In this document: positions 1-6,827 of the stretch, piece by piece
Numbering within the stretch: position 1 is the stretch's first letter
How the letters are laid out: each line of letters starts with the position of its first letter
Made by a program: the position numbers and the translations under genes
The notes under the pieces: model-generated
What the model was told of the DNA's origin: nothing
Database searches by the model: none
What the model saw: only the letters and a program-made list of their open reading frames with translations
Source: a virus
Length of the DNA: 22,150 nt
Virus record (IMG/VR): IMGVR_UViG_3300017773_000167
Location: 1-22,150 of that record
Direction: 5' to 3' (one strand)

Positions 1-357
1 AGGAAAGCTAATGTTTTGAAAGATATAACCACTATCAGGTATAGTAACTACGCCACCACTTTCAGTAGCAGTATTTGTACTCCAATCAGTTGAAAAGTCT
101 GAAAAATCACCACCAACGACATAATCATCACCTGTATAAGTCTTCACAGAGTGTACCCTTGCATCACTTGTTGCAGTAGGAGTAAGTAGTATAGATGCTT
201 TGTCTAGTACATCAGCATTATCTATATCAGTAATTATATTTCTAGTATCAAATAGGTTTTCACTAAAAGTTACCCTCCTTGCTAATTTTGATAATAAGCC
301 ACCTATTTCGTCAATAACACCTTTTGCTACACTTAAAGCTAATCCTAATCCTAACAT
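1..357 (-). CDS. Partial beta-rich virion protein, C-terminus off the window
   Basis: My reading of the minus strand gives an ATG at 357-355 and an open frame to the window edge, 119 codons without a stop. The N-terminus (MLGLGLALSVAKGVIDEIGG) is a short helix, possibly amphipathic or membrane-associating. After about residue 85 the text (GGDFSDFSTDWSTNTATES, then GGVVTIPDSGYIFQNISF) looks like the first strands of a carbohydrate-binding-module-like jelly roll, of the kind common in phage tail fibres and virion surface proteins. The ATG lies one base after the stop of the 201-aa gene, so it is the next gene of the structural operon. Function in adhesion or virion decoration is inference, because the C-terminus is not visible. 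Confidence 0.75.
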   Translation of the reverse strand, partial: MLGLGLALSVAKGVIDEIGGLLSKLARRVTFSENLFDTRNIITDIDNADVLDKASILLTPTATSDARVHSVKTYTGDDYVVGGDFSDFSTDWSTNTATESGGVVTIPDSGYIFQNISFP

Positions 358-358
358 A

Positions 359-964
359 TTATTCTGTATATACTACTTCCATAGTAGCGTTAAACCTTAA
401 TGTTGTTCCTTGTGCTGCACCTGCTGATATAGTAACGATAATAATATCTCCTGCTGAGAATGTTTGAGTGCTACCCAATCCACCTGCAGAAAACACATCT
501 GTTGTAGTAGTTCCACCACCAACTTCACTAGCTGTGCTACCTAATTGAGTAAGGTCAATACCCGCAGAACTTTCATCAACAGGAGTTCCTTTGTAAATTT
601 TAAAGTTTACAGTCTTACCACTTGTAGCTGCTACAACACCACCAAAAGCATTAATGTAACCATCTCTAAGGCAGTATAGTTGTGCTTGTGCAACAGCATC
701 TCGTGCATCAGCAGTAGGGTCAGTAACTAACGTATCCCAAAGGTGAGTAGAGTTGCTTGAATATGTAGGCGCATACTCGTTAGTATCGCTTTTAGTAAAG
801 TAACCCCCCATCCTAACGAAATGAGTTCGTCTAAGGTTATCATCTGCCCAAGTCAAAGCATTACTACCATTCTTTGTAAGAACAGTATTAGCCGATGCTG
901 TGCTAAAGTCCTTTGGAACGTGAAGCTGTGAGTTATCTAAACTACTATGTTCGTTACTAGCCAT
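359..964 (-). CDS. Probable virion structural protein, 201 aa
   Basis: This 201-aa protein starts MASNEHSSLDNSQLHVPKDF, which resembles small structural proteins I know from marine phages where a 'NEH..L....HVPK.F..A' start is followed by a beta-sandwich. The second half is rich in Gly, Thr, Ser and Val (residues about 105-200) with alternating strand-like segments, and there is no signal peptide. It follows the 91-aa gene with only a TAATATG junction and precedes the partial gene at 357 by one base. A role in decoration, spike or fibre is inferred from composition and position after the portal/connector genes. No catalytic motif is visible. Confidence 0.7.
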   Translation of the reverse strand: MASNEHSSLDNSQLHVPKDFSTASANTVLTKNGSNALTWADDNLRRTHFVRMGGYFTKSDTNEYAPTYSSNSTHLWDTLVTDPTADARDAVAQAQLYCLRDGYINAFGGVVAATSGKTVNFKIYKGTPVDESSAGIDLTQLGSTASEVGGGTTTTDVFSAGGLGSTQTFSAGDIIIVTISAGAAQGTTLRFNATMEVVYTE

Positions 965-965
965 A

Positions 966-1241
966 TTATCTTGTATATCCTATGCAAATACCACTTGTTA
1001 ATGTAATGTCCGTTATCTTACCCAAGAACAATGTAGTTCCCGCAGGTAGAGTTGTTTCTAAAGCATCTTCACCTGTACAGCCTGTAACACGAATGTTTGC
1101 TATTACACTTTCCACAGGGAAATGTATGCAGTAGTAGCTTTTGTTTGATTGAGTGGCAGTAGTAAATACTTCAACATCACCAACGGTGTGTCCTACCATT
1201 CTCATCAACGATTCATTATCATCTAAAAATCCTGTTGCCAT
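966..1241 (-). CDS. Small beta-rich virion protein, 91 aa, possible decoration protein
   Basis: This is a 91-aa protein (MATGFLDDNESLMRMVGHTV at the start) with a probable beta-barrel-like composition: short strands separated by Thr/Gly turns, and the segment TLPAGTTLFLGKITDITLTS near the C-terminus. Small proteins with similar text occur beside the 201-aa type protein in marine phage structural operons, so I call it structural. A capsid decoration or spike-base role is possible but not shown by any motif. It lies 11 bases after the stop of the 280-aa gene, with an A-rich leader (AATAAGATAAA before the ATG), as expected for Bacteroidota translation starts without a Shine-Dalgarno sequence. 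Confidence 0.65.
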   Translation of the reverse strand: MATGFLDDNESLMRMVGHTVGDVEVFTTATQSNKSYYCIHFPVESVIANIRVTGCTGEDALETTLPAGTTLFLGKITDITLTSGICIGYTR

Positions 1242-1252
1242 TTTATCTTATT

Positions 1253-2095
1253 TTATTTGTTTCTATCGTATGCCCAATTTTTTAAAGCAATATAGTTCTT
1301 GGAGTAAGGGCATTCTTTACTCACATCTTTGCCTTGTGGTTGTTTTATTGCTCTTGCAATATAAGCAATAGCTTTTCTAGCTTCAGTAGCATCGTTAGAT
1401 GTCCAATCAGCTTTTTTCTTAGAAAGTAGTTTTAGGTTTCTGTTTATAGCATCTCTACCTAAACTAGCCTTTTTACTACATTTATTCTCAGACCATCTTT
1501 TTAATTCTGAGTAACTCATATTTACAGACTTCTTGTACTCTGTATATGTTTCATCAATCTCCTCTTGAGAGAAAGCGTTTTTAACGGACTTAATCTCAGA
1601 AACTAAATCACTCATCATCTCGTTGATTAAATCCATAAGGTCAAGTTGATTCTCGTCAAACTCATCGTAAGAGTTATATCCACCACCTCCGTGTTCTTTA
1701 CCGCACATCCAAGAGCCATCGGGCATTTGGTGTTCCCAACCATCAGGACAATTAGGATTCTTTCTAGCGTTCTCCACATCCTCCATAGATTTTTTAGTTG
1801 GATGGTCTTTAGGTAGTAAATCAGTATCGTGTTTACCACTTCTGTACTTACCTTTCTTCATAGCATAAAGAAAAGAATTTACACGAGCATATGCCCATTG
1901 CGAAGGTGTCATATTTGGTCTAACAGACTCAGGATTTGTTTCATAAGCACCCAAACCTCTTTCAAAGACCTTCTCTAACTTCTTCAAAGTAACCTTTGCA
2001 TTCCAATCAAGGTTTAACTCCTTAATCTCCTCATTGTGGTCTTTGACCTTTTTCTCAAGACCTTTCTTTACCGTTTCTGTTACTGCGTTATCCAT
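1253..2095 (-). CDS. Multi-domain conserved phage protein (DUF5824-like N-terminus)
   Basis: The 280-aa product has three recognisable parts. Residues about 32-97 (LKKLEKVFERGLGAYETN, then the WAYARVNSFLYAM stretch and LLPKDHP) resemble the DUF5824-like domain of phage proteins, with the pattern 'KVFxRGLGAY...RP...QWAxARVNxF'. Residues 115-132 form a compact CPDGWEHQMPDGSWMCG motif with two Cys and a His. Residues about 196-277 (YSELKRWSENKCSKKASLGR, then LLSKKKADW, CPYSKNYIALKNWAYD) form a second conserved phage domain. No enzyme activity is established for these parts. It starts on a TAATG overlap with the connector gene, so it is translationally coupled to it. An internal virion protein or a DNA- or metal-binding role is possible; I would not go further. 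Confidence 0.7.
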   Translation of the reverse strand: MDNAVTETVKKGLEKKVKDHNEEIKELNLDWNAKVTLKKLEKVFERGLGAYETNPESVRPNMTPSQWAYARVNSFLYAMKKGKYRSGKHDTDLLPKDHPTKKSMEDVENARKNPNCPDGWEHQMPDGSWMCGKEHGGGGYNSYDEFDENQLDLMDLINEMMSDLVSEIKSVKNAFSQEEIDETYTEYKKSVNMSYSELKRWSENKCSKKASLGRDAINRNLKLLSKKKADWTSNDATEARKAIAYIARAIKQPQGKDVSKECPYSKNYIALKNWAYDRNK

Positions 2096-2625
2096 TAGTA
2101 GAATATTATTCCGTTCATCTTACTAGCTATATCCGTATCAGGCATAGAGCTATCTCCATCTTTACCATACAAAGGATAGTTATTTACTTGGTCTTGATGT
2201 GTAATGTAAGCAATCATATCGTCAAGCAAAACTTGTGCCTTTCTAAATGTATCACTTTTCATTTGATTAAATTGCTCTACATTTGCAGGTGTACTAAAAT
2301 CGGATGAGTTAACAACTAAACCTGCCGATGTTGTATTGTACTGAATCTCATTCATTACCTCAAATCTAACAAACCAACATAAAGCAGGTCTAAGGTAGTA
2401 TTGTAAAAGCATTGAGTTGGCTGCCGTAAGAGTTCCTGTGCTATCGTTCTGTATCTTTAGCTCCTCATACATATCCAAACCAAGCTCAGGCTTAATGTGT
2501 GCAAGTTCAGCAATTTCAAGGATAGCATCGCTAATCAAAGCTGTATCTGTTGCTTGATTAGTAAACGCAGTAGATATAACCTCTGAAGGTGTTACAAACT
2601 TATCATATTGTCTTACATTAGCCAT
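2095..2625 (-). CDS. Head-tail connector protein (DUF6712-like)
   Basis: This 176-aa helical protein would dock below the portal and extend the DNA channel toward the tail. The pattern of an N-terminal 'TPSEV' segment, a first helix pair (residues about 28-60 with LGLDMYEELK), the segment LTAANSMLLQYYLRPALCWF at about 65-85, and a C-terminal helix with LLDDMIAYI matches the DUF6712/gp6-like connectors that follow the portal in Bacteroidota phages. It overlaps the end of the portal gene by 8 bases and its stop overlaps the next start as TAATG, so it lies in a tightly coupled portal-connector operon. The family name is from memory of sequence patterns, not a search. Confidence 0.7.
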   Translation of the reverse strand: MANVRQYDKFVTPSEVISTAFTNQATDTALISDAILEIAELAHIKPELGLDMYEELKIQNDSTGTLTAANSMLLQYYLRPALCWFVRFEVMNEIQYNTTSAGLVVNSSDFSTPANVEQFNQMKSDTFRKAQVLLDDMIAYITHQDQVNNYPLYGKDGDSSMPDTDIASKMNGIIFY

Positions 2626-3910
2626 TCTCTTGCTGTCTTTGTACGGTTATTGTTTGTCTGTCTGATATAAGTAATTCACCATCAGGAATATTAGGCAAGT
2701 CTTTATTAAGCATTGCTCTTTGCTCATTGATAGTCAATACTTGTTTAGGGTCAATATCTGCAAGGAATGAGATAGGTGGTTCGTAAGCTACCGTAAGGTC
2801 ACTTGTATCAATACCCATCTCTGCATTTATAACTCTTTTAATCGGCTCTAGCAAGATATTAGTAGTATCTCTAATAACTGTACTCATAGCTAAGTCATAG
2901 GCTATTCTAATCTCACTACCCGTATTGTTCATCTTACCCGATGATACGATACCACTCAAGGCGGGTTGCCATCTGTGAGCAGTAATTATGTTTTGGTCGG
3001 TTAACTTCTGTAAATCTAAGAAGTCACCATCTTCCTTGTTGGAGATAATCTGAACATCCGTTCCTCTACTATCTTCTCCATTCTTTACAAGGAATAATAT
3101 CTTTGAGTTGTTACCACTACCTGTTAGCGTTTCTTTAGCAGTTTCAACAAACTTTTCGGCTTCTGATTCGCCAAAGTCACCATTAACGGTAACAATAGCG
3201 GAAGGACTAAATCCATTCTTAAATGATGTGTGGTTAAATTTACCAATCTCATAGTCTATTGCTATGTGTTCTAAGGCAGCCACATAATCAGGTAAACCAT
3301 AAAAGTTAAATGTACTTTCATAGTCCTTATAGTGTATAATAAAACTGCTGTTAGAAATCTGTGGGTAAACAGGTATTCTTTGAGTTTTCTCTTTGTTCTT
3401 TCTGTAATTAGACCAATCAGAGTTGAAGTAAACGTACTTCTTGTTTTTAGAAACCCTAGCTGTTGAAGCATCTTTATGATAGAAGTTTACACCACCATCA
3501 TATATAACACCTTCTAAGAAAGCGTTACCATAAGTATAATAGTCGTCAGCAAGTTTCTTAAAACAATCCTTTAGGCTTTCTCCATTAGCATTTATATCTT
3601 CTATAAAACCACTTAGAGTTTCATTGTCAGTAATAAAGCCACCACCCGTAGTGAATGTAGTTTTCTGTGCTAATACAGACCTGTGAGTAGAAGATTGTCT
3701 TTTTAGTTCAGCTAAGTATTGAGGGAATAAGTTATCCTTACCAAAAGGAATAAAGTCCTCTCTTAGTCTGTCTAAATCCTTAACCTCAGTATCTACCGTA
3801 GGGGTAGATAAGTTTACAAAAGCATACTTAGTATTAAAACTACTCTTTGTCGGAGTTGTCTTTACTTGATTCTTCTTTTGCTTTTGCTTTGGTTTTCTTT
3901 GGTTTTGCAT
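2618..3910 (-). CDS. Portal protein
   Basis: This 430-aa protein forms the dodecameric ring at the capsid vertex through which DNA is packaged. After a basic, low-complexity N-terminus (residues 1-25) comes the segment FIPFGKDNLFPQYLAELKRQ, a hallmark of Bacteroidota phage portals. It is followed by a wing/clip-like body (residues about 95-330), including the YYTYGNAFLEGV stretch and a long helix-rich region ending in MNNTGSEIRIAYDLAM. The length is within the usual 400-500 aa for short portals. The ATG at 3910 lies inside the previous gene, giving a 71-base overlap in different frames, and no other Met precedes the conserved body, so this start is probably right. It lies downstream of the capsid gene, which is opposite to the usual order. 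Confidence 0.85.
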   Translation of the reverse strand: MQNQRKPKQKQKKNQVKTTPTKSSFNTKYAFVNLSTPTVDTEVKDLDRLREDFIPFGKDNLFPQYLAELKRQSSTHRSVLAQKTTFTTGGGFITDNETLSGFIEDINANGESLKDCFKKLADDYYTYGNAFLEGVIYDGGVNFYHKDASTARVSKNKKYVYFNSDWSNYRKNKEKTQRIPVYPQISNSSFIIHYKDYESTFNFYGLPDYVAALEHIAIDYEIGKFNHTSFKNGFSPSAIVTVNGDFGESEAEKFVETAKETLTGSGNNSKILFLVKNGEDSRGTDVQIISNKEDGDFLDLQKLTDQNIITAHRWQPALSGIVSSGKMNNTGSEIRIAYDLAMSTVIRDTTNILLEPIKRVINAEMGIDTSDLTVAYEPPISFLADIDPKQVLTINEQRAMLNKDLPNIPDGELLISDRQTITVQRQQENG

Positions 3911-4040
3911 CTTCTTTGCTTACAAAATTAGTAAATCCCAAGTCATAAACTTTCTTTAGTTCAGCTTGAGTTGCTCCTGCCCACATAACTTTAAATCCGT
4001 TAAAAACAGTAAGCCCTTCTTTCAGTTTTGATTTATACAT
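3840..4040 (-). CDS. Small protein with basic, acidic tail upstream of portal, 66 aa
   Basis: I choose the ATG at 4040-4038, giving a 66-aa protein starting MYKSKLKEGLTVFNGFKVMW. The frame stays open 16 more codons to an upstream ATG at 4088, but that extension (rich in Phe and Tyr) is read straight through a terminator hairpin and promoter, so it is unlikely to be coding. The body (residues 1-42, with the WAGATQAELKKVYDLGFTNF stretch) looks like short phage proteins of the 'waGaTQaeLkklyelGf' type found next to head genes; the function is unknown. The C-terminal 20 residues are Lys/Ala/Glu/Ser rich and share DNA with the portal N-terminus. A TTTG-N20-TATACTTG promoter ends four bases before the chosen ATG. 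Confidence 0.7.
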   Translation of the reverse strand: MYKSKLKEGLTVFNGFKVMWAGATQAELKKVYDLGFTNFVSKEDAKPKKTKAKAKEESSKDNSDKE

Positions 4041-4076
4041 ACTGCAAGTATAATAAAAAAAGAAGGAAAGGGCAAA
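4038..4076 (-). promoter_or_regulatory. Promoter (TTTG-N20-TATACTTG) abutting the ATG
   Basis: On the minus strand a TTTG (4073-4076) is followed after exactly 20 bases by TATACTTG (4045-4052), one mismatch from the Bacteroidota -7 consensus TAnnTTTG. Only four bases (CAGT) separate it from the ATG at 4040, so transcription would begin at or next to the start codon. The -33 element lies in the hairpin of the terminator of the previous unit. It would drive the portal/connector operon. Confidence 0.6.
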
Positions 4077-4098
4077 TGCCCTAACCATTCCTTTTTAG
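4054..4098 (-). terminator. Rho-independent terminator after tail tube gene
   Basis: Just after the stop of the 188-aa gene, the minus strand can form a composite hairpin: outer arms AAGGAA/TTCCTT and inner arms GGGCA/TGCCC, followed by a run of seven T. This ends the capsid/tail-tube transcript and overlaps the promoter of the next unit. Confidence 0.75.
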
Positions 4099-4105
4099 TT
4101 AAATA

Positions 4106-4672
4106 TTAAGATAAGGTAACTGTTCCTGATGATTGATTAACAGTAACTGTACTTGTTACAATTCTTGGAAGCTCACCTGAACTACAAGAGATTGTTACAG
4201 TAACACCGTTTTCTTCACCAAGTGCTGCACCTGTTCCACCTTCGATAGAAGTCAATGTAGCATACATTTGTGAAGCAAAAGCATTAACTCCTGTTTCGTG
4301 TCCGTAAGCCTCACTAATACCTACACAGTATTTGTTGTCATTATGGTCAACTACTACTGCTGCAAGTCTTTTACCTAGCAAATCTTGTAGGTTGCTAAAA
4401 TGCTCAGTTGAGCAGTTAGGAACATAAAAAGATATAGTATGCTCAAACATAACAACACCATTTTCTTTAGAGCCGCTTGTAGATAAAGAACCTGTACCTT
4501 GTTTAAGGTCAAAGTTAGCTAAATCCTCAGATTGTGCTAAAGCAACACCGTGAACATCAGTAGTATTACTAAATGTAGGAGTTAACTTATCCAACTCACA
4601 AAGCGCAATGTGTCTTAGACCACCTCTTTTTTCAATATCAGAGTTGACTACAACTAAATTTTCTATTGCCAT
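4106..4672 (-). CDS. Probable major tail (tube) protein
   Basis: This 188-aa protein would polymerise into the tail tube. It starts MAIENLVVVNSDIEKRGGLR and is beta-rich. The middle (residues about 70-125, with VVMFEHTISFYVP, then LLGKRLAAVVVDHNDNKYCV and GISEAYGHETGVN) has the pattern I associate with tail tube proteins of Bacteroidota siphoviruses: a 'G.v.yeht.sFyVP' strand pair followed by 'vvvvDnNgkyy.iG...G'. The last 35 residues are Ser/Thr/Val rich. It follows the major capsid gene after a GGGGGA/TCCCCC hairpin and precedes a strong terminator, as expected for an abundantly made structural protein. A capsid decoration or other head protein is the main alternative. Confidence 0.6.
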   Translation of the reverse strand: MAIENLVVVNSDIEKRGGLRHIALCELDKLTPTFSNTTDVHGVALAQSEDLANFDLKQGTGSLSTSGSKENGVVMFEHTISFYVPNCSTEHFSNLQDLLGKRLAAVVVDHNDNKYCVGISEAYGHETGVNAFASQMYATLTSIEGGTGAALGEENGVTVTISCSSGELPRIVTSTVTVNQSSGTVTLS

Positions 4673-4701
4673 TTTATTATTATTTAAAAGTTAAAAATTA
4701 A

Positions 4702-4721
4702 GGGGGAGTATTTCATCCCCC
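4702..4721 (-). terminator. Hairpin between capsid and tail tube genes
   Basis: The stem GGGGGA/TCCCCC (4716-4721 with 4702-4707) has an 8-base loop and partial TTAA extension. It is followed on the minus strand by TTAATTTTTAACTTTT. It looks like a leaky terminator or an mRNA-stabilising 3' hairpin that sets the capsid to tail-tube expression ratio. Confidence 0.65.
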
Positions 4722-4735
4722 ATTAATTGAATTAA

Positions 4736-5755
4736 TTACGATATAGCATTAGGAGTGTAATATACAGCTAGTTTAGGGTCTTTCAACGCTACACCAACCA
4801 TATAAGCAACTCTAAAGCGATATGCTTTGTTATCCATAGAATACCATTGCTCAACAGAGTTCTCATCGAAGTCAGTACCTACAACAAAAGCATCTTTTGT
4901 AGTTAGTAAAGCTCTGTGAGTTTCAGCAGCAGCAGTACAACCGTTGATTTCTGCAACATCAGCAGCGATTGCTACATCCCAATCTCTACGTACAATGATA
5001 GGAATACCTCTGTAAGTTAAGTTAGGAACACCGTTAACCATAGCACCGTAACCTGCAGCAGCAAAGCTAGAAGATTCTAAAGTTGAAGCCATATAGTCAT
5101 CAGCGATATCACCTGATACAAAGAATACGTGATTTCCTGCTTCTAATAATTCAGGAGCAGCAGAATCATAAAGACCTTGCATAATTTTAAGACCATTACC
5201 CGCTACTAAAGCAGCATCGTCAGCCTGTGTAGTTAAACCACTATATTCTCTTGTTAATGCAGTTGCACCCGCTTCTTTAGCTACTTGGAAGATACCATCA
5301 TAGATACCGTAGTCAGCATCAGCTTCAGCAACATCTGACAACCATAGTTGACGATTGAAGTCAGCCTTTACGCCTTGTCCGATTAAGTCAAGAAGAATGC
5401 TCTTAACAACAGAACCCTCAACATTATCAAACTCGTGTCCGTCACGCATTAATTGACCTTTCATCTTATTGAAAAGCTCGTTTGCTCTAAACTCAATCTC
5501 AGCTTCTACACGAGAAGGAGTGATTGTAATTGTAGCACCTTTATCTCCACTACTTTCAGCAGAGAAAGCACCGTTTGTGAAAGCCTTTGTAATCTTTCCT
5601 AATTGATTGAACTTGTCAATCACAGTAGTACCTTTAATGTTAGGTAATACTTCCATATATTGCATATAATCCTGACCCATAAAGATAGGTTGGATGATTG
5701 CTCTGTTTACATCATACTGCTCAACAGTTGGTAAACTTGTTAATTCTAAAGCCAT
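4736..5755 (-). CDS. Major capsid protein (HK97-like fold)
   Basis: This 339-aa protein is the shell subunit. The N-terminal 100 residues carry the acidic/hydrophobic arm and a long beta-hairpin-like stretch (E-loop region, about residues 45-100, including FSAESSGDKGATITITPSRV). The A-domain-like part is at about 150-300. The C-terminus (FRVAYMVGVALKDPKLAVYY) is typical of capsid proteins from Bacteroidota phages. The length fits an HK97-type capsid protein without a fused delta domain, consistent with a separate scaffold at the end of the upstream protease gene. The gene lies 17 bases after the protease/scaffold stop and has an A/T-only leader. No proteolytic cleavage site can be assigned by eye. 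Confidence 0.8.
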   Translation of the reverse strand: MALELTSLPTVEQYDVNRAIIQPIFMGQDYMQYMEVLPNIKGTTVIDKFNQLGKITKAFTNGAFSAESSGDKGATITITPSRVEAEIEFRANELFNKMKGQLMRDGHEFDNVEGSVVKSILLDLIGQGVKADFNRQLWLSDVAEADADYGIYDGIFQVAKEAGATALTREYSGLTTQADDAALVAGNGLKIMQGLYDSAAPELLEAGNHVFFVSGDIADDYMASTLESSSFAAAGYGAMVNGVPNLTYRGIPIIVRRDWDVAIAADVAEINGCTAAAETHRALLTTKDAFVVGTDFDENSVEQWYSMDNKAYRFRVAYMVGVALKDPKLAVYYTPNAIS

Positions 5756-5772
5756 ATTATATTATTTATTAA

Positions 5773-6150
5773 TTATTTTAAAATTGATTTAGCAAAAGCA
5801 TCCCAAGCGTTAACTACAACATCACTTTCGTTGATTGCAGGGTCGCTTTCTACTTCTACATTAGTTTCGGTAGCTTCTAATTTTGCTAGTTTTGCTTCCA
5901 TATCAGCAACCTTGTTAGTTAAGTCAGCAATAGTGCCTTCTTTCTCACCAACAAGACCTGCTAATTCTTCTTTTTCTTCACGTAAAGAGTTAGCGTTTTC
6001 TTCTAGCTCTTCTAGCTTATTAACGATAACCTCATTGTCAGAAATAGAAACAGAAACTTCTTCAGCAGGAGTAGAAACATTCTCTCCTTTTACAGCGTTT
6101 AAGATTTCTTCTTTAACACCGTTGAACCAAGTTTTTAATTCTTCAGTCAT
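5773..6150 (-). CDS. Internal in-frame scaffold protein (predicted)
   Basis: Met210 of the protease gene (ATG 6150-6148) would give a 125-aa protein starting MTEELKTWFNGVKEEILNAV that consists of the coiled coil and C-terminal tail only. The 30 bases before this ATG are almost pure A/T and contain AAATAATAATAA. The same string precedes the ATG of the tail tube gene, so this stretch looks like a translation-initiation region embedded in the linker. Lambda C/Nu3 is the known precedent for a scaffold nested in a protease gene. This is a prediction from leader composition and domain boundary, with no direct proof. Confidence 0.55.
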   Translation of the reverse strand: MTEELKTWFNGVKEEILNAVKGENVSTPAEEVSVSISDNEVIVNKLEELEENANSLREEKEELAGLVGEKEGTIADLTNKVADMEAKLAKLEATETNVEVESDPAINESDVVVNAWDAFAKSILK

Positions 6151-6777
6151 TTTAATTGATTTATTATTATTATTTAATTTCAATTTATCATTGACCTCTT
6201 TCTCGTTTACGTTAGTAAATTTAGAAAGGTCAAAAGATGCAGCAACTTTCATAGGAGCAGTAATTGTATCTACAAATCCATATTCCATTGCTTCTTCACT
6301 TGACAACCAAGTTTCCTTATCCATCATATCCGAAAGTTGTTTAGTCGTTAGGCTAGACTTCTTAGAATATATCTCAATAATTTCATTCTTAATTTTGTCA
6401 AGTAAGTCAGCAGTTTTACGCATATCTCCTGCTTCTCCTGCCGATTGTCCAAATGGGTTATGAATCATAAAGAATCCGTTTTCTGACATCTCTATGTTAT
6501 CCCCTGCCATTGCTATGACAGTAGATATAGAAGCAGCCAAGCCTTCAATCTTTATGTTTACATACCCATTGTGAGAACGTAAAGTATTGTAAATAGCTAA
6601 ACCATCAAACACACTACCACCAACAGAGTTGATACGTAATGTGATGTCAGCAGTTCCAACAGCTTTTACTTCCTCTATAAAGTTTTTAGCAGATGTTCCA
6701 TAGTCACCTATCTCATCATAGATAGATATTTCTACGCTATTATCTGCTTTGTTTTCTATTGAATACCATTTGTTCAT
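5773..6777 (-). CDS. ClpP-like prohead protease with C-terminal scaffold domain
   Basis: This 334-aa protein matures the procapsid. Residues about 1-180 are an S14 ClpP-fold serine protease: RINSVGGSVFDGLAIYNTL (48-66), catalytic Ser83 in GLAASIS, His106 in FFMIHNPFG and probable Asp153 in DMMDKETWL, followed by YGFVDTI. After a linker of Asn/Lys (about 195-209), residues 212-305 form a long coiled coil of Glu, Lys and Leu, as in scaffolding proteins. Residues 320-334 are a short C-terminal tail that may bind the capsid protein. An internal in-frame ATG at codon 210 has a strong A/T leader and probably makes a free scaffold. It is followed by the capsid gene and preceded by an unusual TGCGAA-type promoter. 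Confidence 0.9.
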   Translation of the reverse strand: MNKWYSIENKADNSVEISIYDEIGDYGTSAKNFIEEVKAVGTADITLRINSVGGSVFDGLAIYNTLRSHNGYVNIKIEGLAASISTVIAMAGDNIEMSENGFFMIHNPFGQSAGEAGDMRKTADLLDKIKNEIIEIYSKKSSLTTKQLSDMMDKETWLSSEEAMEYGFVDTITAPMKVAASFDLSKFTNVNEKEVNDKLKLNNNNKSIKMTEELKTWFNGVKEEILNAVKGENVSTPAEEVSVSISDNEVIVNKLEELEENANSLREEKEELAGLVGEKEGTIADLTNKVADMEAKLAKLEATETNVEVESDPAINESDVVVNAWDAFAKSILK

Positions 6778-6816
6778 TTTGCAAATTTAATAATTAATAT
6801 ATCATATCTTTCGCAG
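6778..6816 (-). promoter_or_regulatory. TGCGAA-type promoter for the head module
   Basis: The -7 box TAAATTTG (6782-6789) lies four bases before the protease ATG. Exactly 20 bases upstream is TGCGAA (6810-6815), where the usual -33 TTTG would be. The 37-base block 6780-6816 matches 18690-18726 at 31 positions. The TTTG of the -7 box and the next four bases form the palindrome TTTGCAAA (6778-6785). The lack of a normal -33 element suggests an activator or alternative factor. Confidence 0.6.
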
Positions 6817-6827
6817 AAATGGGGTAA

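Noticed and set aside
1627-1839. Minus-strand 70-codon frame inside the 280-aa gene
   Set aside because: It is in another frame of a gene with two conserved domains and has no family-like text.
5831-6463. Plus-strand open frame of 210 codons opposite the protease/scaffold gene
   Set aside because: It is the antisense of a clear ClpP-like protease and coiled coil, Ser/Leu-rich by reflection, with no promoter or known motif.
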